A DNA stretch of 7,966 nucleotides, taken from an uncultured Coriobacteriales bacterium. Lineage in GTDB: Bacteria; Actinomycetota; Coriobacteriia; Coriobacteriales; Atopobiaceae. The position numbers and the translations under genes were made by a program. Positions 1 through 6,126 of this stretch are shown here, piece after piece. Numbering within the stretch: the stretch's first letter is position 1; each line of letters begins with the position of its first letter. The notes below the pieces were generated by a model that did no database searches, was not told the origin of the DNA, and saw nothing but the letters and a program-made list of their open reading frames with translations. Where the stretch lies: NCBI GenBank assembly GCA_947305035.1, contig CAMZCV010000038.1, positions 1 to 7,966 of the forward strand, written 5' to 3'.

Positions 1-1947
1 GAAGCCGCCGCCCCCGCCGCTGGAGAATCCACCGCCTCCGCCGCCGCCGGAACTCCAGCTGGAGCCCGCCGCATCGGAGGTGCTCACATAGTGCGAGCTG
101 GAGACCACGCTCGAGACGGTGTTCGCGGGGCTGAGACGGCTCGAGGACGAGACGTAGTACCAGCCGTACGTGGAAGACATGTAGTCGCTGTGGAGCACTT
201 CGGGAAGCACCGTCTCGAGCTGCCTGATGACCTCCTCGGCAACGCCAAGCACGACGGCGATCACGAGCAGGCGGTTCCAGAGCACCACATCGGTGGGGAT
301 GGCCTCGTTCAGGCGCGTGAAGTCTTTGAGCCAGCGCCTGAGGGCCTCGAGCTTCGCCTTGACCTCGCGCCCCTCCGCATTGCTCGCTTCTTCCGAGAAT
401 GCGACGATGATCGCGTTGATGCCGGAGATGATCAGCAGGGCGGTGAACAGGAAGAGGAGGCCGAAGGGCATATCGAAGAAGATGGCCATGACGAAGAAGA
501 TGACAGCGAGCGCGAAGTCGAGGATGCCCAGGGCCACAAGACCTACCGGGGAGAATTTGACGACGGTAGAACCGCTCTTGAATCGCGAGGTGTATTCGGA
601 CCTTACGGCGCTCTCCCACGATTCGTAGGCGCTCTCATACGTGGAGGGATGGTCCTCCGCATACTCCTTGATGTTCGAGAAGTACATGGGCGGATATGTG
701 CCCTTGTCGAAATGCTCGTCGGTCATGCCGAGGGCGACCTTCTTGAACATGAGGTCGAATGCCGCGTGATCGATGCGCTCCGCAGCACGCTGGGCACGCG
801 TGGGATTGGGCTTGTTCATGATGGGCTTGTTGTTGTAAACCAAGCGGTAATCGTCCTCAACCTTGGAGCCGAAGAGGCCGTCGACCTTCAACTTGACGTG
901 CTGCAGGGCTATGACGCCGTTGTTGGTGAGGTTCATGAGCGTTGCGGTGAATTGCTCGGGCTCGACGGACCCGTTCTTATAGAGCGCTCCGAGCACTGCA
1001 GGATGGTCGTCCGTGGGCACATCGCGGAAGTATTCGTCGTCGAACTGGGGCTTGGTCGCCTCCTTGTAGGCCTTACGCTTGAAGAAGGCGAAGACGGCCG
1101 TCCCCACCGAGGCGATGGCGGCGACCGCCATCGTTCCAAAGTAGGCCACCTTGGCAAACATGCGCTCCCTGTTCGCAGCATCTGCCCATTCCTGTTCTTG
1201 GGCGAGGATGCCGGGAAGGGCTTCGGTATGGTCCTGCTGGGCATCAGGAAGCCACGAGGCCGGGAAGGTCACGCGTGCCTCGGCGAAATCGGAGGAACCC
1301 ACGCCGGGCACGTCGTAGACGATGTCGTTGCCACGGAAACGCACCTCGGCGTCGATGGGACCATGACCCCAGGCGCGCACGTTGTCTTCGGGCGTGACGG
1401 TCTCGCCCGAGGGAACCGGAAGATGGACCGTGCAGGTGACGTTGTGCGACTCCTGGTCCCAGCCCTCGGTGACGAACTGCCAGTAGAGCTCGCCCACATC
1501 GGCATGGCGCGACGCCACGTCGTTCAAGCGGTACACGATGAAGAAGTGGGCATCCTCATTGGAATGGCGCGCATAGATCTTGAGGCGCAGGCTCGAGCCA
1601 TAGGATTCGATCGAGTAGGTGAGGTTGTCGCCCGAATCGGACAGGTCGTAGGAGACCACCTCGCCATCGACGATCTCGCCCGCCTCGAGGATGTCCACCG
1701 TGACGTAGCGGCCTTGGAACTCGCCCTGAGGAAGATTCCAGTACACTCCGTTGAACTGTCCGTCGAAGTCGAAGATGCGCTCCTCGCGAACCTCCATGGA
1801 ACCATCGGTGCCAACCGTGGCATCGATATCGGTCCTGGTCATCTCGTATTCGCGTGCATATGCAGGCGTGGCGATCCCCAGGCCCAGGACGAGCATGAGG
1901 ATGCAAGCGAGAAATGCGCTCGTGATGAATGAGCGACGATGGGACAT
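1..1947 (-). CDS. DUF2207 family membrane protein, 3' end cut by window edge
   Basis: The minus-strand frame is open from ATG 1947 to the window edge (649 codons, no stop). Seen: a signal peptide with a basic start, a hydrophobic core and an AYA end at residues 29-31; a polar beta-rich region (about 32-260); a transmembrane segment at about 265-285 followed by a basic KRK; a soluble region; two adjoining membrane segments at about 468-490 and 493-517; a conserved-looking block around W557 (LWNRLLVIAVVLGVAEEV); then a Ser-rich stretch ending in Gly runs (about 627-649). This layout, including the W...LGVAE block and glycine tail, matches the DUF2207 family, whose function is not established. 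The tail suggests the stop is just past the edge. The start is supported by a GGAGG site at 1955-1959, 7 bases upstream. It follows the Tad genes after a 101-base gap, so it may have its own promoter or be read through. Family assignment is from recognition, not a search. Confidence 0.9.
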   Translation of the reverse strand, partial: MSHRRSFITSAFLACILMLVLGLGIATPAYAREYEMTRTDIDATVGTDGSMEVREERIFDFDGQFNGVYWNLPQGEFQGRYVTVDILEAGEIVDGEVVSYDLSDSGDNLTYSIESYGSSLRLKIYARHSNEDAHFFIVYRLNDVASRHADVGELYWQFVTEGWDQESHNVTCTVHLPVPSGETVTPEDNVRAWGHGPIDAEVRFRGNDIVYDVPGVGSSDFAEARVTFPASWLPDAQQDHTEALPGILAQEQEWADAANRERMFAKVAYFGTMAVAAIASVGTAVFAFFKRKAYKEATKPQFDDEYFRDVPTDDHPAVLGALYKNGSVEPEQFTATLMNLTNNGVIALQHVKLKVDGLFGSKVEDDYRLVYNNKPIMNKPNPTRAQRAAERIDHAAFDLMFKKVALGMTDEHFDKGTYPPMYFSNIKEYAEDHPSTYESAYESWESAVRSEYTSRFKSGSTVVKFSPVGLVALGILDFALAVIFFVMAIFFDMPFGLLFLFTALLIISGINAIIVAFSEEASNAEGREVKAKLEALRRWLKDFTRLNEAIPTDVVLWNRLLVIAVVLGVAEEVIRQLETVLPEVLHSDYMSSTYGWYYVSSSSRLSPANTVSSVVSSSHYVSTSDAAGSSWSSGGGGGGGFSSGGGGGF

Positions 1948-1954
1948 GGCGCTA

Positions 1955-1959
1955 CCTCC
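1955..1959 (-). promoter_or_regulatory. Ribosome binding site of the DUF2207 gene
   Basis: GGAGG reads on the minus strand, 7 bases before ATG 1947, and fixes that start. It partly overlaps the inner end of one arm of the inverted repeat described at 1945-2042. Confidence 0.8.
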
Positions 1960-1982
1960 CGGTGGAAACGTGCTGCACCGAC

Positions 1983-1992
1983 GTACTAGTAC
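1983..1992. promoter_or_regulatory. 10-bp palindrome at the predicted transcript start
   Basis: GTACTAGTAC is a perfect palindrome immediately downstream of the candidate -10 hexamer. A palindrome at this position would suit a repressor operator. No regulator is encoded nearby and no family-specific motif is recognised. Confidence 0.3.
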
Positions 1993-1993
1993 A

Positions 1994-2021
1994 AGGATAC
2001 CCCATGGGGACTGGATGGTAA
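1994..2021 (-). promoter_or_regulatory. Candidate sigma70-type promoter for the DUF2207 gene
   Basis: On the minus strand TTACCA (2021-2016) is separated by 16 bases from TATCCT (1999-1994). The predicted transcript start would be near 1987, about 40 bases before the ATG. Both hexamers are imperfect and the spacing is one base short of the usual 17, so this is plausible, not strong. It is the best match I found by eye in the only real intergenic gap, and it points at the DUF2207 gene. Confidence 0.35.
2000..2009. promoter_or_regulatory. 10-bp palindrome in the promoter spacer
   Basis: CCCCATGGGG is a perfect palindrome lying between the candidate -35 and -10 hexamers. A protein bound here would cover the promoter. 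Its function is inferred from position only. Confidence 0.3.
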
Positions 2022-2026
2022 CAGTT

Positions 2027-2040
2027 TGGCGGTAGCGCCA
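2027..2040 (-). terminator. Weak hairpin after the FHA gene
   Basis: TGGCG-CTAC-CGCCA can form a 5-bp stem with a 4-base loop about 9 bases after the FHA gene stop. It is followed by AACTGTT, not a run of U, so it is a poor intrinsic terminator. Without a better one, the Tad transcript may continue into the DUF2207 gene. This dyad overlaps the right arm of the longer inverted repeat. Confidence 0.2.
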
Positions 2041-2048
2041 TGCCCGGC

Positions 2049-2561
2049 TTATACCACAGTGAAGATTGCACCGCACACTTCGAAGCTTTCTCCCCTATGC
2101 ACCACGGCGGTTTCCCGAACCTCACGACCTTTGCAGATCACGGGATTCGTTGCGCCAAGGTCTTCGACGATGACGGCGGTGCTCAGCGGGATGACCCGTG
2201 CATGCCGCTTCGAGACCGCCCGCGACCTGAGGACCACATCGCAGAGCGCGTCTCTTCCGATGACGATACCTGCGCGGGGGATATCGATGGTAGCCTGCGC
2301 GTCATCCGTAGTGATACGAAGCATCAGGTCATCTCCGAGCACCTCCGCTTTTGCGAAAGAGCCTTCTCCCCCGCTTGAAGTCGAACCCGCATCGGGATCT
2401 TCGACCTCGTCAAGGTCGTCGAACTCGGGAAGCTGCGCAGGCAGCCTCCCTGTGTTTGGAGGCTTCTCCTCGAACGAGTACAGGCATCCGTAGCAGACGG
2501 GCATGTCGCTGAAGAGCTCCTGCCCGCACTGGGGGCAAATCTTGGTCTCGAACGCTTCCAT
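2049..2561 (-). CDS. Zinc-ribbon and FHA domain protein
   Basis: The protein has 170 residues and is probably cytoplasmic, with no signal peptide or membrane segment. An N-terminal zinc ribbon is seen as C9-x2-C12 and C23-x2-C26. An acidic, Ser/Gly-rich linker follows (about 45-70), then an FHA domain (about 80-168) with the family's key residues: G102-R103, S117-x2-H120 in SKRH, and N139. FHA domains bind phosphothreonine peptides, so this protein could sense Ser/Thr kinase activity; the partner is unknown. ATG 2561 is chosen over an in-frame ATG at 2627 because GGAGG at 2569-2573 sits 7 bases before it and the earlier ATG lies inside the upstream gene. It is last in the Tad unit, 17 bases after the DUF192 gene. 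Domain calls are strong; a role in pilus control is inference from position. Confidence 0.92.
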   Translation of the reverse strand: MEAFETKICPQCGQELFSDMPVCYGCLYSFEEKPPNTGRLPAQLPEFDDLDEVEDPDAGSTSSGGEGSFAKAEVLGDDLMLRITTDDAQATIDIPRAGIVIGRDALCDVVLRSRAVSKRHARVIPLSTAVIVEDLGATNPVICKGREVRETAVVHRGESFEVCGAIFTVV

Positions 2562-2578
2562 TGCAACTCCTCCACTTC

Positions 2579-2923
2579 TCAGCAGGTTATTCCGTTGAAA
2601 CTCAGCCTCTCCCCAACCTCGAACCACGGAGCGTCGGCCGCCGGGCGTTCGAGCGTGATAAAAGCCAGCGGATTCGACGCACGCCGGTTGGGTTCAAGCG
2701 AACGTATGGCATCGACGATCCTCCCCTCCTCGTCCACGAAGGCGATATCGATGGGATAGGCCATAGCGAACGTATGGATCGAGCGGCATCTCACGAGTGC
2801 GACCGGATCCGCATCCTCGGTCGTACCCAGCAGGCCTTTGAGCCTCCTGAGCCAGGTCCCCAATACCTGGAACACGATCGGCTCGTGCGGTCTCGAATCT
2901 GCAGCAAGGCTGACGCAGCACAT
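2579..2923 (-). CDS. DUF192 family protein
   Basis: The protein has 114 residues. The core is typical of DUF192: RLKGLLGT (about 27-34), then CRSIHTFAMAYPIDIAFVD (46-64), then EGRIV and LEPNR, and a VGERLSF-like end. In better-known members the H/M...P(I/L)D...D block is the conserved centre. The biochemical function of the family is not settled. The N-terminus shows no clear signal peptide, so a cytoplasmic location is likely, though many DUF192 proteins elsewhere carry a leader. ATG 2923 directly follows the TAG (2926-2924) of the TadE-like gene with no gap, so the two are probably translationally coupled. Why this gene sits in the Tad unit is unknown; its tight placement argues for a real link. 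Confidence 0.88.
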   Translation of the reverse strand: MCCVSLAADSRPHEPIVFQVLGTWLRRLKGLLGTTEDADPVALVRCRSIHTFAMAYPIDIAFVDEEGRIVDAIRSLEPNRRASNPLAFITLERPAADAPWFEVGERLSFNGITC

Positions 2924-3400
2924 CTACATCACCACTCCCGGACGGTAACGGTCGACGACAAGCGACCTCGTATGAACAATCTCGAACGGCGCATCCATAA
3001 CCACCCCCGCAATGCTCAGATGTCGTGGCCAGGGGACGAACCGCATCGTGCAGGTGAATCTCACGAGATGCGGGCAGAGGCTTACAAGGAAGCTGGATGA
3101 GGACGACACGGGAGCGGCAGATACTTCCACCGACACTGCCGCGCTCCCGCCGAGCGCCTCCTCGATGGATGACTCGACGGCATCGACGGAGGAGAGGTCG
3201 CTTTGGATTCCCGCAGGCGATACGCCATGCGCGATGACGGCATCCAAGCTCGCCCGATCGAAAACGGCGCAGTACCCCAGGAAGGTCATGATGTTGGCAA
3301 TCGTCACCGCCACGACGATCACCGCCGGAAGGATGACCGCAAGTTCCACCGCCATCTGCCCGTCTTCCCGGGATAGCCGCCTGAGCGCATCTCCTCTCAT
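2924..3400 (-). CDS. Second TadE-like pseudopilin
   Basis: The protein has 158 residues. A basic leader ends in EDG14|Q15, followed by M-A-V-E19 and a hydrophobic helix (about 17-42): the type IVb prepilin signature with Glu at +5 of the mature protein. Such proteins are processed by a prepilin peptidase and anchored in the membrane as minor or initiating pilus subunits. The rest is a probable extracytoplasmic domain with a Ser run (about 99-103) and Cys at 44, 109 and 117. ATG 3400 overlaps the TGA of the TadG-like gene as ATGA (3400-3397), deciding the start despite a weak GGGTGG site. The open frame extends upstream to beyond 3601 without a stop, which matters for the G-run finding. TadE versus TadF cannot be settled by eye. 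Confidence 0.85.
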   Translation of the reverse strand: MRGDALRRLSREDGQMAVELAVILPAVIVVAVTIANIMTFLGYCAVFDRASLDAVIAHGVSPAGIQSDLSSVDAVESSIEEALGGSAAVSVEVSAAPVSSSSSFLVSLCPHLVRFTCTMRFVPWPRHLSIAGVVMDAPFEIVHTRSLVVDRYRPGVVM

Positions 3401-5451
3401 GGCCCACCCGCCAGCTTCGATAGATCGACCTCGATGGGGATGGACATCCCCGTTCCCGGAATGGGAATCTCCGCGATGGTTATCGTGCTGCTCGGGAGGC
3501 TGGCGATATACTCCATTCCCAAGGCTCTGAGGATTGCCGCCGCGTCGGGCGAGGGCCCGAGCGAGAGGATAATCCGCTGCGCCTGCGAGATGCCGCCCCA
3601 ACCCCCCCCGGGGGAAACCCGTGGGCGTTTAAAGCCAAACGGGGTTTGCCAAAGGGTATAGCGGGGCTCGAGCCCAGCAGCGCATACGACCTCCTCAACT
3701 TTCCCCCGAATCCATGAACCGACCGATGATCCCGTCACACCGTCGATCCGTTCGAGAAACTCGGTAGAGCTCTCCGCGATACCCTCGTAAGCGTCATCGT
3801 ATGACTCGATCAACGCGCCCCAGAGGCTTCCGGCACCGCCGAGCATCTCGAACAGCACGGGATTGCTGTCTGCAAGTCCGTCGAAGAGGTGGGCGAGCAG
3901 GGAATTCCCCTCCGCGGAATCATCGGGGGCAAGCATGGCGGCGGATATGGCAACCCCGGGAGGAAGCGAGGCAGGATCGAGGAGGTTTCCGCCGAGTCTG
4001 TTGGGAACCTCATGCGAATCCGTGCGTGCGACTATCGCTACGCAACCCCACGCTCCAGGCGGGACGATATGGGGACGCGGCACGGCAAGCAGTTCGAGCG
4101 CCTCCTGGAATGCATCCAGCCCTCCCTCAGAGACACCCTCGAGCTCCTCCTCGGCTTCACGACGGTCATCAAGCGCGACCTCGTAGTCCCTCGACGCACG
4201 GACAACCTCCCTCCAATAGTGCTCGAAGCCGTTGTCGATATTCGTCGAAGCGGCTGCCACCCTGCCCATATCGGTGACATCCATCTGGCACTCCTCGCAT
4301 CGTGAGACGAGGCCGCTGTCGATGTCGGCAAGCGATGCATAGCCCGAGCCTGCACCAAGCGCACCGGGACACGCGAGCGTTGCATGCAGCACGCGCGCAT
4401 CGCCCTCCTGGGTGCAGGGCCAGCACACGTCGGTGTAGAGCGAGGTCGCCCTCGTCTCCGCAGTGTTATGCGGAAGCTCGGGAAGGTACAAGTCGACGGT
4501 TCCATCCGCGAACTCACTGTAGTACGCATATGATAGGCAATCTATTGCGTATTCGTAGAATGCCTTGCGCGCACATGAATCTACAAGCGCCTCGAGCGTT
4601 CCGTACTCGGGGCTATCGGTGCTGAGGCGGACAGGATAGTAGGTCCGCGCCCTCACAAGCGCTGCGCCGAATGTCCAGCTCTCGTAGGTGGGATAGTCGG
4701 GATTCTGCCCGCCACCAAGTCCGGCAAGCGTAGCTGCGCGCTCGCGCATGCAGCGCGGACGCTGTCCGCAATCTGCCATCCATCCTCTGATGAGCGCCTC
4801 ATTTGCGCGCTGCTCGGCCTCCTCCACCCGCTCGGCGGCATCCTGCATCCTCGACGCGTTCTCCTCGATCGAGCGGGTATCGATCTCCGTATCAAGGTTC
4901 GAGAAATCGCTCTGACCTTCGAGCGGCAGCGGCACGGCAACCCCCGCATAGGAGATGCCGTCCCCCTCGTTCGCCTCTACCGTCGCGATGGAGTTGAGCG
5001 CAACAAGCGCAGGAACAAGCTCCTCGAGCTTCGACAAACCTGAGACGGCGCTCCGTGCAAAGGACGAGCGTGATTCGAGCACCGAGGTCCCCAGCTCGAT
5101 TGTTTTCTCAGCTACGGGTTGCACCCCGGGAATGCAGGAGAGCACAAGACCGGCACCGCAGGTCACAAGGCCGGCGATTCCCATGGAGAGGATGAGCGCA
5201 TCGCATACCTGGGCGCACGTGGCATAGCGGGCAACTACGTTCGACGCGGAGAGCGCACAGGCATCTGCGACCTCCTGCACCTCGGCTGCGCGCGAGAGGC
5301 TCCACTGGGTTCGCCCCGCGAAGAGCACGAGCGTTATGCTCAGGAGCAGGGCAATGGCCATCGCCACCGTCGTATAGCCGCCCTCATCGTTGATGAATAA
5401 CGAGATGGGGCTCAACGGCCTGTTATCTGTTCCAGACATCTGCCCATGCAT
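3397..5451 (-). CDS. TadG-like Tad-locus surface protein, cysteine-rich, 684 residues
   Basis: A short N-terminus leads to EGGYTTVAMA and a hydrophobic helix (about 27-46), placed as in TadG-like proteins but without Glu at +5, so prepilin cleavage is doubtful. A second hydrophobic stretch (about 86-108) contains C98 and C106. The rest is probably outside the cell: charged, likely helical stretches (about 193-222 and 423-442), a Cys-bearing middle with C228, C234, C293, C305, CWPC (343-346), C361 and CEEC (385-388), then C470 and C590. The end is hydrophobic and Pro/Gly/Ile-rich. ATG 5451 is chosen because GGAGG at 5460-5464 lies 8 bases before it; ATG 5457 would be only 2 bases from it, and ATG 5439 too far. 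It overlaps the upstream TadE-like gene by 29 bases and the next by ATGA. The assignment rests on the N-terminus and position; the large domain is not recognised. A G8 run lies at codons 615-617. Confidence 0.8.
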   Translation of the reverse strand: MHGQMSGTDNRPLSPISLFINDEGGYTTVAMAIALLLSITLVLFAGRTQWSLSRAAEVQEVADACALSASNVVARYATCAQVCDALILSMGIAGLVTCGAGLVLSCIPGVQPVAEKTIELGTSVLESRSSFARSAVSGLSKLEELVPALVALNSIATVEANEGDGISYAGVAVPLPLEGQSDFSNLDTEIDTRSIEENASRMQDAAERVEEAEQRANEALIRGWMADCGQRPRCMRERAATLAGLGGGQNPDYPTYESWTFGAALVRARTYYPVRLSTDSPEYGTLEALVDSCARKAFYEYAIDCLSYAYYSEFADGTVDLYLPELPHNTAETRATSLYTDVCWPCTQEGDARVLHATLACPGALGAGSGYASLADIDSGLVSRCEECQMDVTDMGRVAAASTNIDNGFEHYWREVVRASRDYEVALDDRREAEEELEGVSEGGLDAFQEALELLAVPRPHIVPPGAWGCVAIVARTDSHEVPNRLGGNLLDPASLPPGVAISAAMLAPDDSAEGNSLLAHLFDGLADSNPVLFEMLGGAGSLWGALIESYDDAYEGIAESSTEFLERIDGVTGSSVGSWIRGKVEEVVCAAGLEPRYTLWQTPFGFKRPRVSPGGGWGGISQAQRIILSLGPSPDAAAILRALGMEYIASLPSSTITIAEIPIPGTGMSIPIEVDLSKLAGGP
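3602..3614. repeat. C8G5 homopolymer tract inside the TadG-like gene
   Basis: Eight C followed by five G on the plus strand read as CCCCC then eight G on the coding strand (codons for P614-G617). The gene reads through in frame as given. Runs of this length are prone to slippage in replication and to sequencing error; consequences are given under findings. Confidence 0.9.
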
Positions 5452-5899
5452 CAGCATCACCTCCCAGCCAACCTGGGCGCAACCTCTGCGCATACCGAAC
5501 CGAAAGCACAACGCCCTGAGCATCATGGTCGAGCACGACACCCGCGAAGAAGCCGAACACGGGAAGAGGTCGGGCATGCCCCGTAATCGAGACCTCCACC
5601 ATCCCGGCTTCCTCACCAAAATCGATCGCCCAATCGTCCTCCCCTCCCGCATGGAACAAACTCATCTCGGGAATGGACGAGAGGCGATGCAGGCAAAACG
5701 TACGAACAGCATCCTCCCCGCACGAAGCGGTGACGAGCACACGCGCCGTCTCCGCCGCTGCCTGCTCCATGACCATGCGCGAATAGAGCAGGCATGCGGG
5801 CTGGAGCAGCATCCCCAGCACGAGCAGGAGCACCGGAAGCAGCAGCGCCGCCTCAACGCTCGCCTGACCGTCTTGGCGCATGAACAGTCGCAGCACCAT
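5423..5899 (-). CDS. tadE: TadE-like pseudopilin
   Basis: The protein has 158 residues. The leader MVLRLFMRQDG11 is followed by Q12-A-S-V-E16 and a long hydrophobic helix rich in Leu and Pro (about 17-40): the type IVb prepilin motif with Glu at +5. After the helix, RMVMEQAAAETARVL is a typical TadE-like amphipathic stretch, followed by a small probable extracytoplasmic domain with Cys at 60 and 69. TadE proteins are minor pseudopilins needed for Flp pilus assembly. The start is ATG 5899, which overlaps the previous stop as TGATG; there is no clear ribosome binding site, so translational coupling is likely. An in-frame ATG at 5881 would still leave a usable leader (MRQDG) and cannot be excluded. 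An upstream extension of this frame exists but would run through two other genes. Confidence 0.88.
   Translation of the reverse strand: MVLRLFMRQDGQASVEAALLLPVLLLVLGMLLQPACLLYSRMVMEQAAAETARVLVTASCGEDAVRTFCLHRLSSIPEMSLFHAGGEDDWAIDFGEEAGMVEVSITGHARPLPVFGFFAGVVLDHDAQGVVLSVRYAQRLRPGWLGGDADAWADVWNR
5460..5464 (-). promoter_or_regulatory. Ribosome binding site deciding the TadG-like start
   Basis: GGAGG reads on the minus strand 8 bases before ATG 5451 and only 2 bases before ATG 5457. This favours the 684-residue form. It lies inside the end of the upstream TadE-like gene. Confidence 0.7.
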
Positions 5900-6126
5900 C
5901 AGAACGCCGCCAGATCCTGCACGGCTCCGAAAGCGTCGGAACCTGTGAGCACATGCGCCGATCCGTCGATGACCGTCCTGAAGGAAGACGGATTCTGGAC
6001 GAAGCCCAGGACGACGCCCATCGCCACGATGCTCGCCAACAATGCGAACATCACCAGCGCGTATTCGAGCGTCGACTGCCCGGAGCATCCGCAGACCAGG
6101 ACGAAATAATGCGATTCCCCCCTCAT
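5899..6126 (-). CDS. Second Flp-type pilin-like protein
   Basis: The protein has 75 residues. The signature CSG16|Q17-S-T-L-E21-Y22 is followed by a hydrophobic helix (about 23-43) and a 32-residue polar tail. The Glu-Tyr pair at +5/+6 is the Flp-family hallmark, so this is probably a processed minor pilin or a second structural pilin. Odd points: the leader is unusually hydrophobic (YFVLVCGC) and carries two Cys, and the mature part (59 residues) is longer than that of the neighbouring Flp pilin (42). ATG 6126 overlaps the previous stop as ATGA (6126-6123) and has a strong GGAGG at 6134-6138, 7 bases upstream. That strong site within a coupled pair suggests it is made in quantity. Confidence 0.87.
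   Translation of the reverse strand: MRGESHYFVLVCGCSGQSTLEYALVMFALLASIVAMGVVLGFVQNPSSFRTVIDGSAHVLTGSDAFGAVQDLAAF

Larger units (their letters stand above)
1945..2042. repeat. 12-bp perfect inverted repeat flanking the candidate promoter
   Basis: CATGGCGCTACC at 1945-1956 is matched by its exact reverse complement GGTAGCGCCATG at 2031-2042, with 74 bases between. Two further pairs match on each side beyond a single mismatch (1942-1943 with 2044-2045; 1958-1959 with 2028-2029). The left arm covers the DUF2207 start codon and the first bases of its ribosome binding site; the right arm lies just after the FHA gene stop. The candidate promoter and two palindromes sit between the arms. The arms could be recombination sites, a bound dyad, or chance; see findings. 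Confidence 0.6.

Noticed and set aside
91..1932. A 613-codon open frame on the plus strand opposite the DUF2207 gene
   Set aside because: The minus strand has a continuous frame with a signal peptide, membrane segments, a DUF2207-like block and a good ribosome binding site. The plus-strand product is an unstructured mix of H, E, D, R and G typical of an antisense shadow in GC-rich coding DNA.
2040..2493. Short plus-strand frames opposite the FHA gene (starting at 2026 and 2040)
   Set aside because: One begins at the ATG created by the inverted-repeat arm, but neither has a ribosome binding site or recognisable product, and both lie opposite a well-supported FHA gene.
2694..3407. A 237-codon minus-strand frame overlapping the TadE-like and DUF192 genes
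   Set aside because: Its product shows no domain or helix pattern, while both overlapped genes have recognisable motifs and clean junctions. It is an alternate-frame shadow.
5390..6109. A 239-codon plus-strand frame opposite the TadE-like and second pilin genes
   Set aside because: Its product is low-complexity, Arg/His/Gln-rich and motif-free. The opposite strand holds two prepilin-type proteins with correct signatures and coupled starts.
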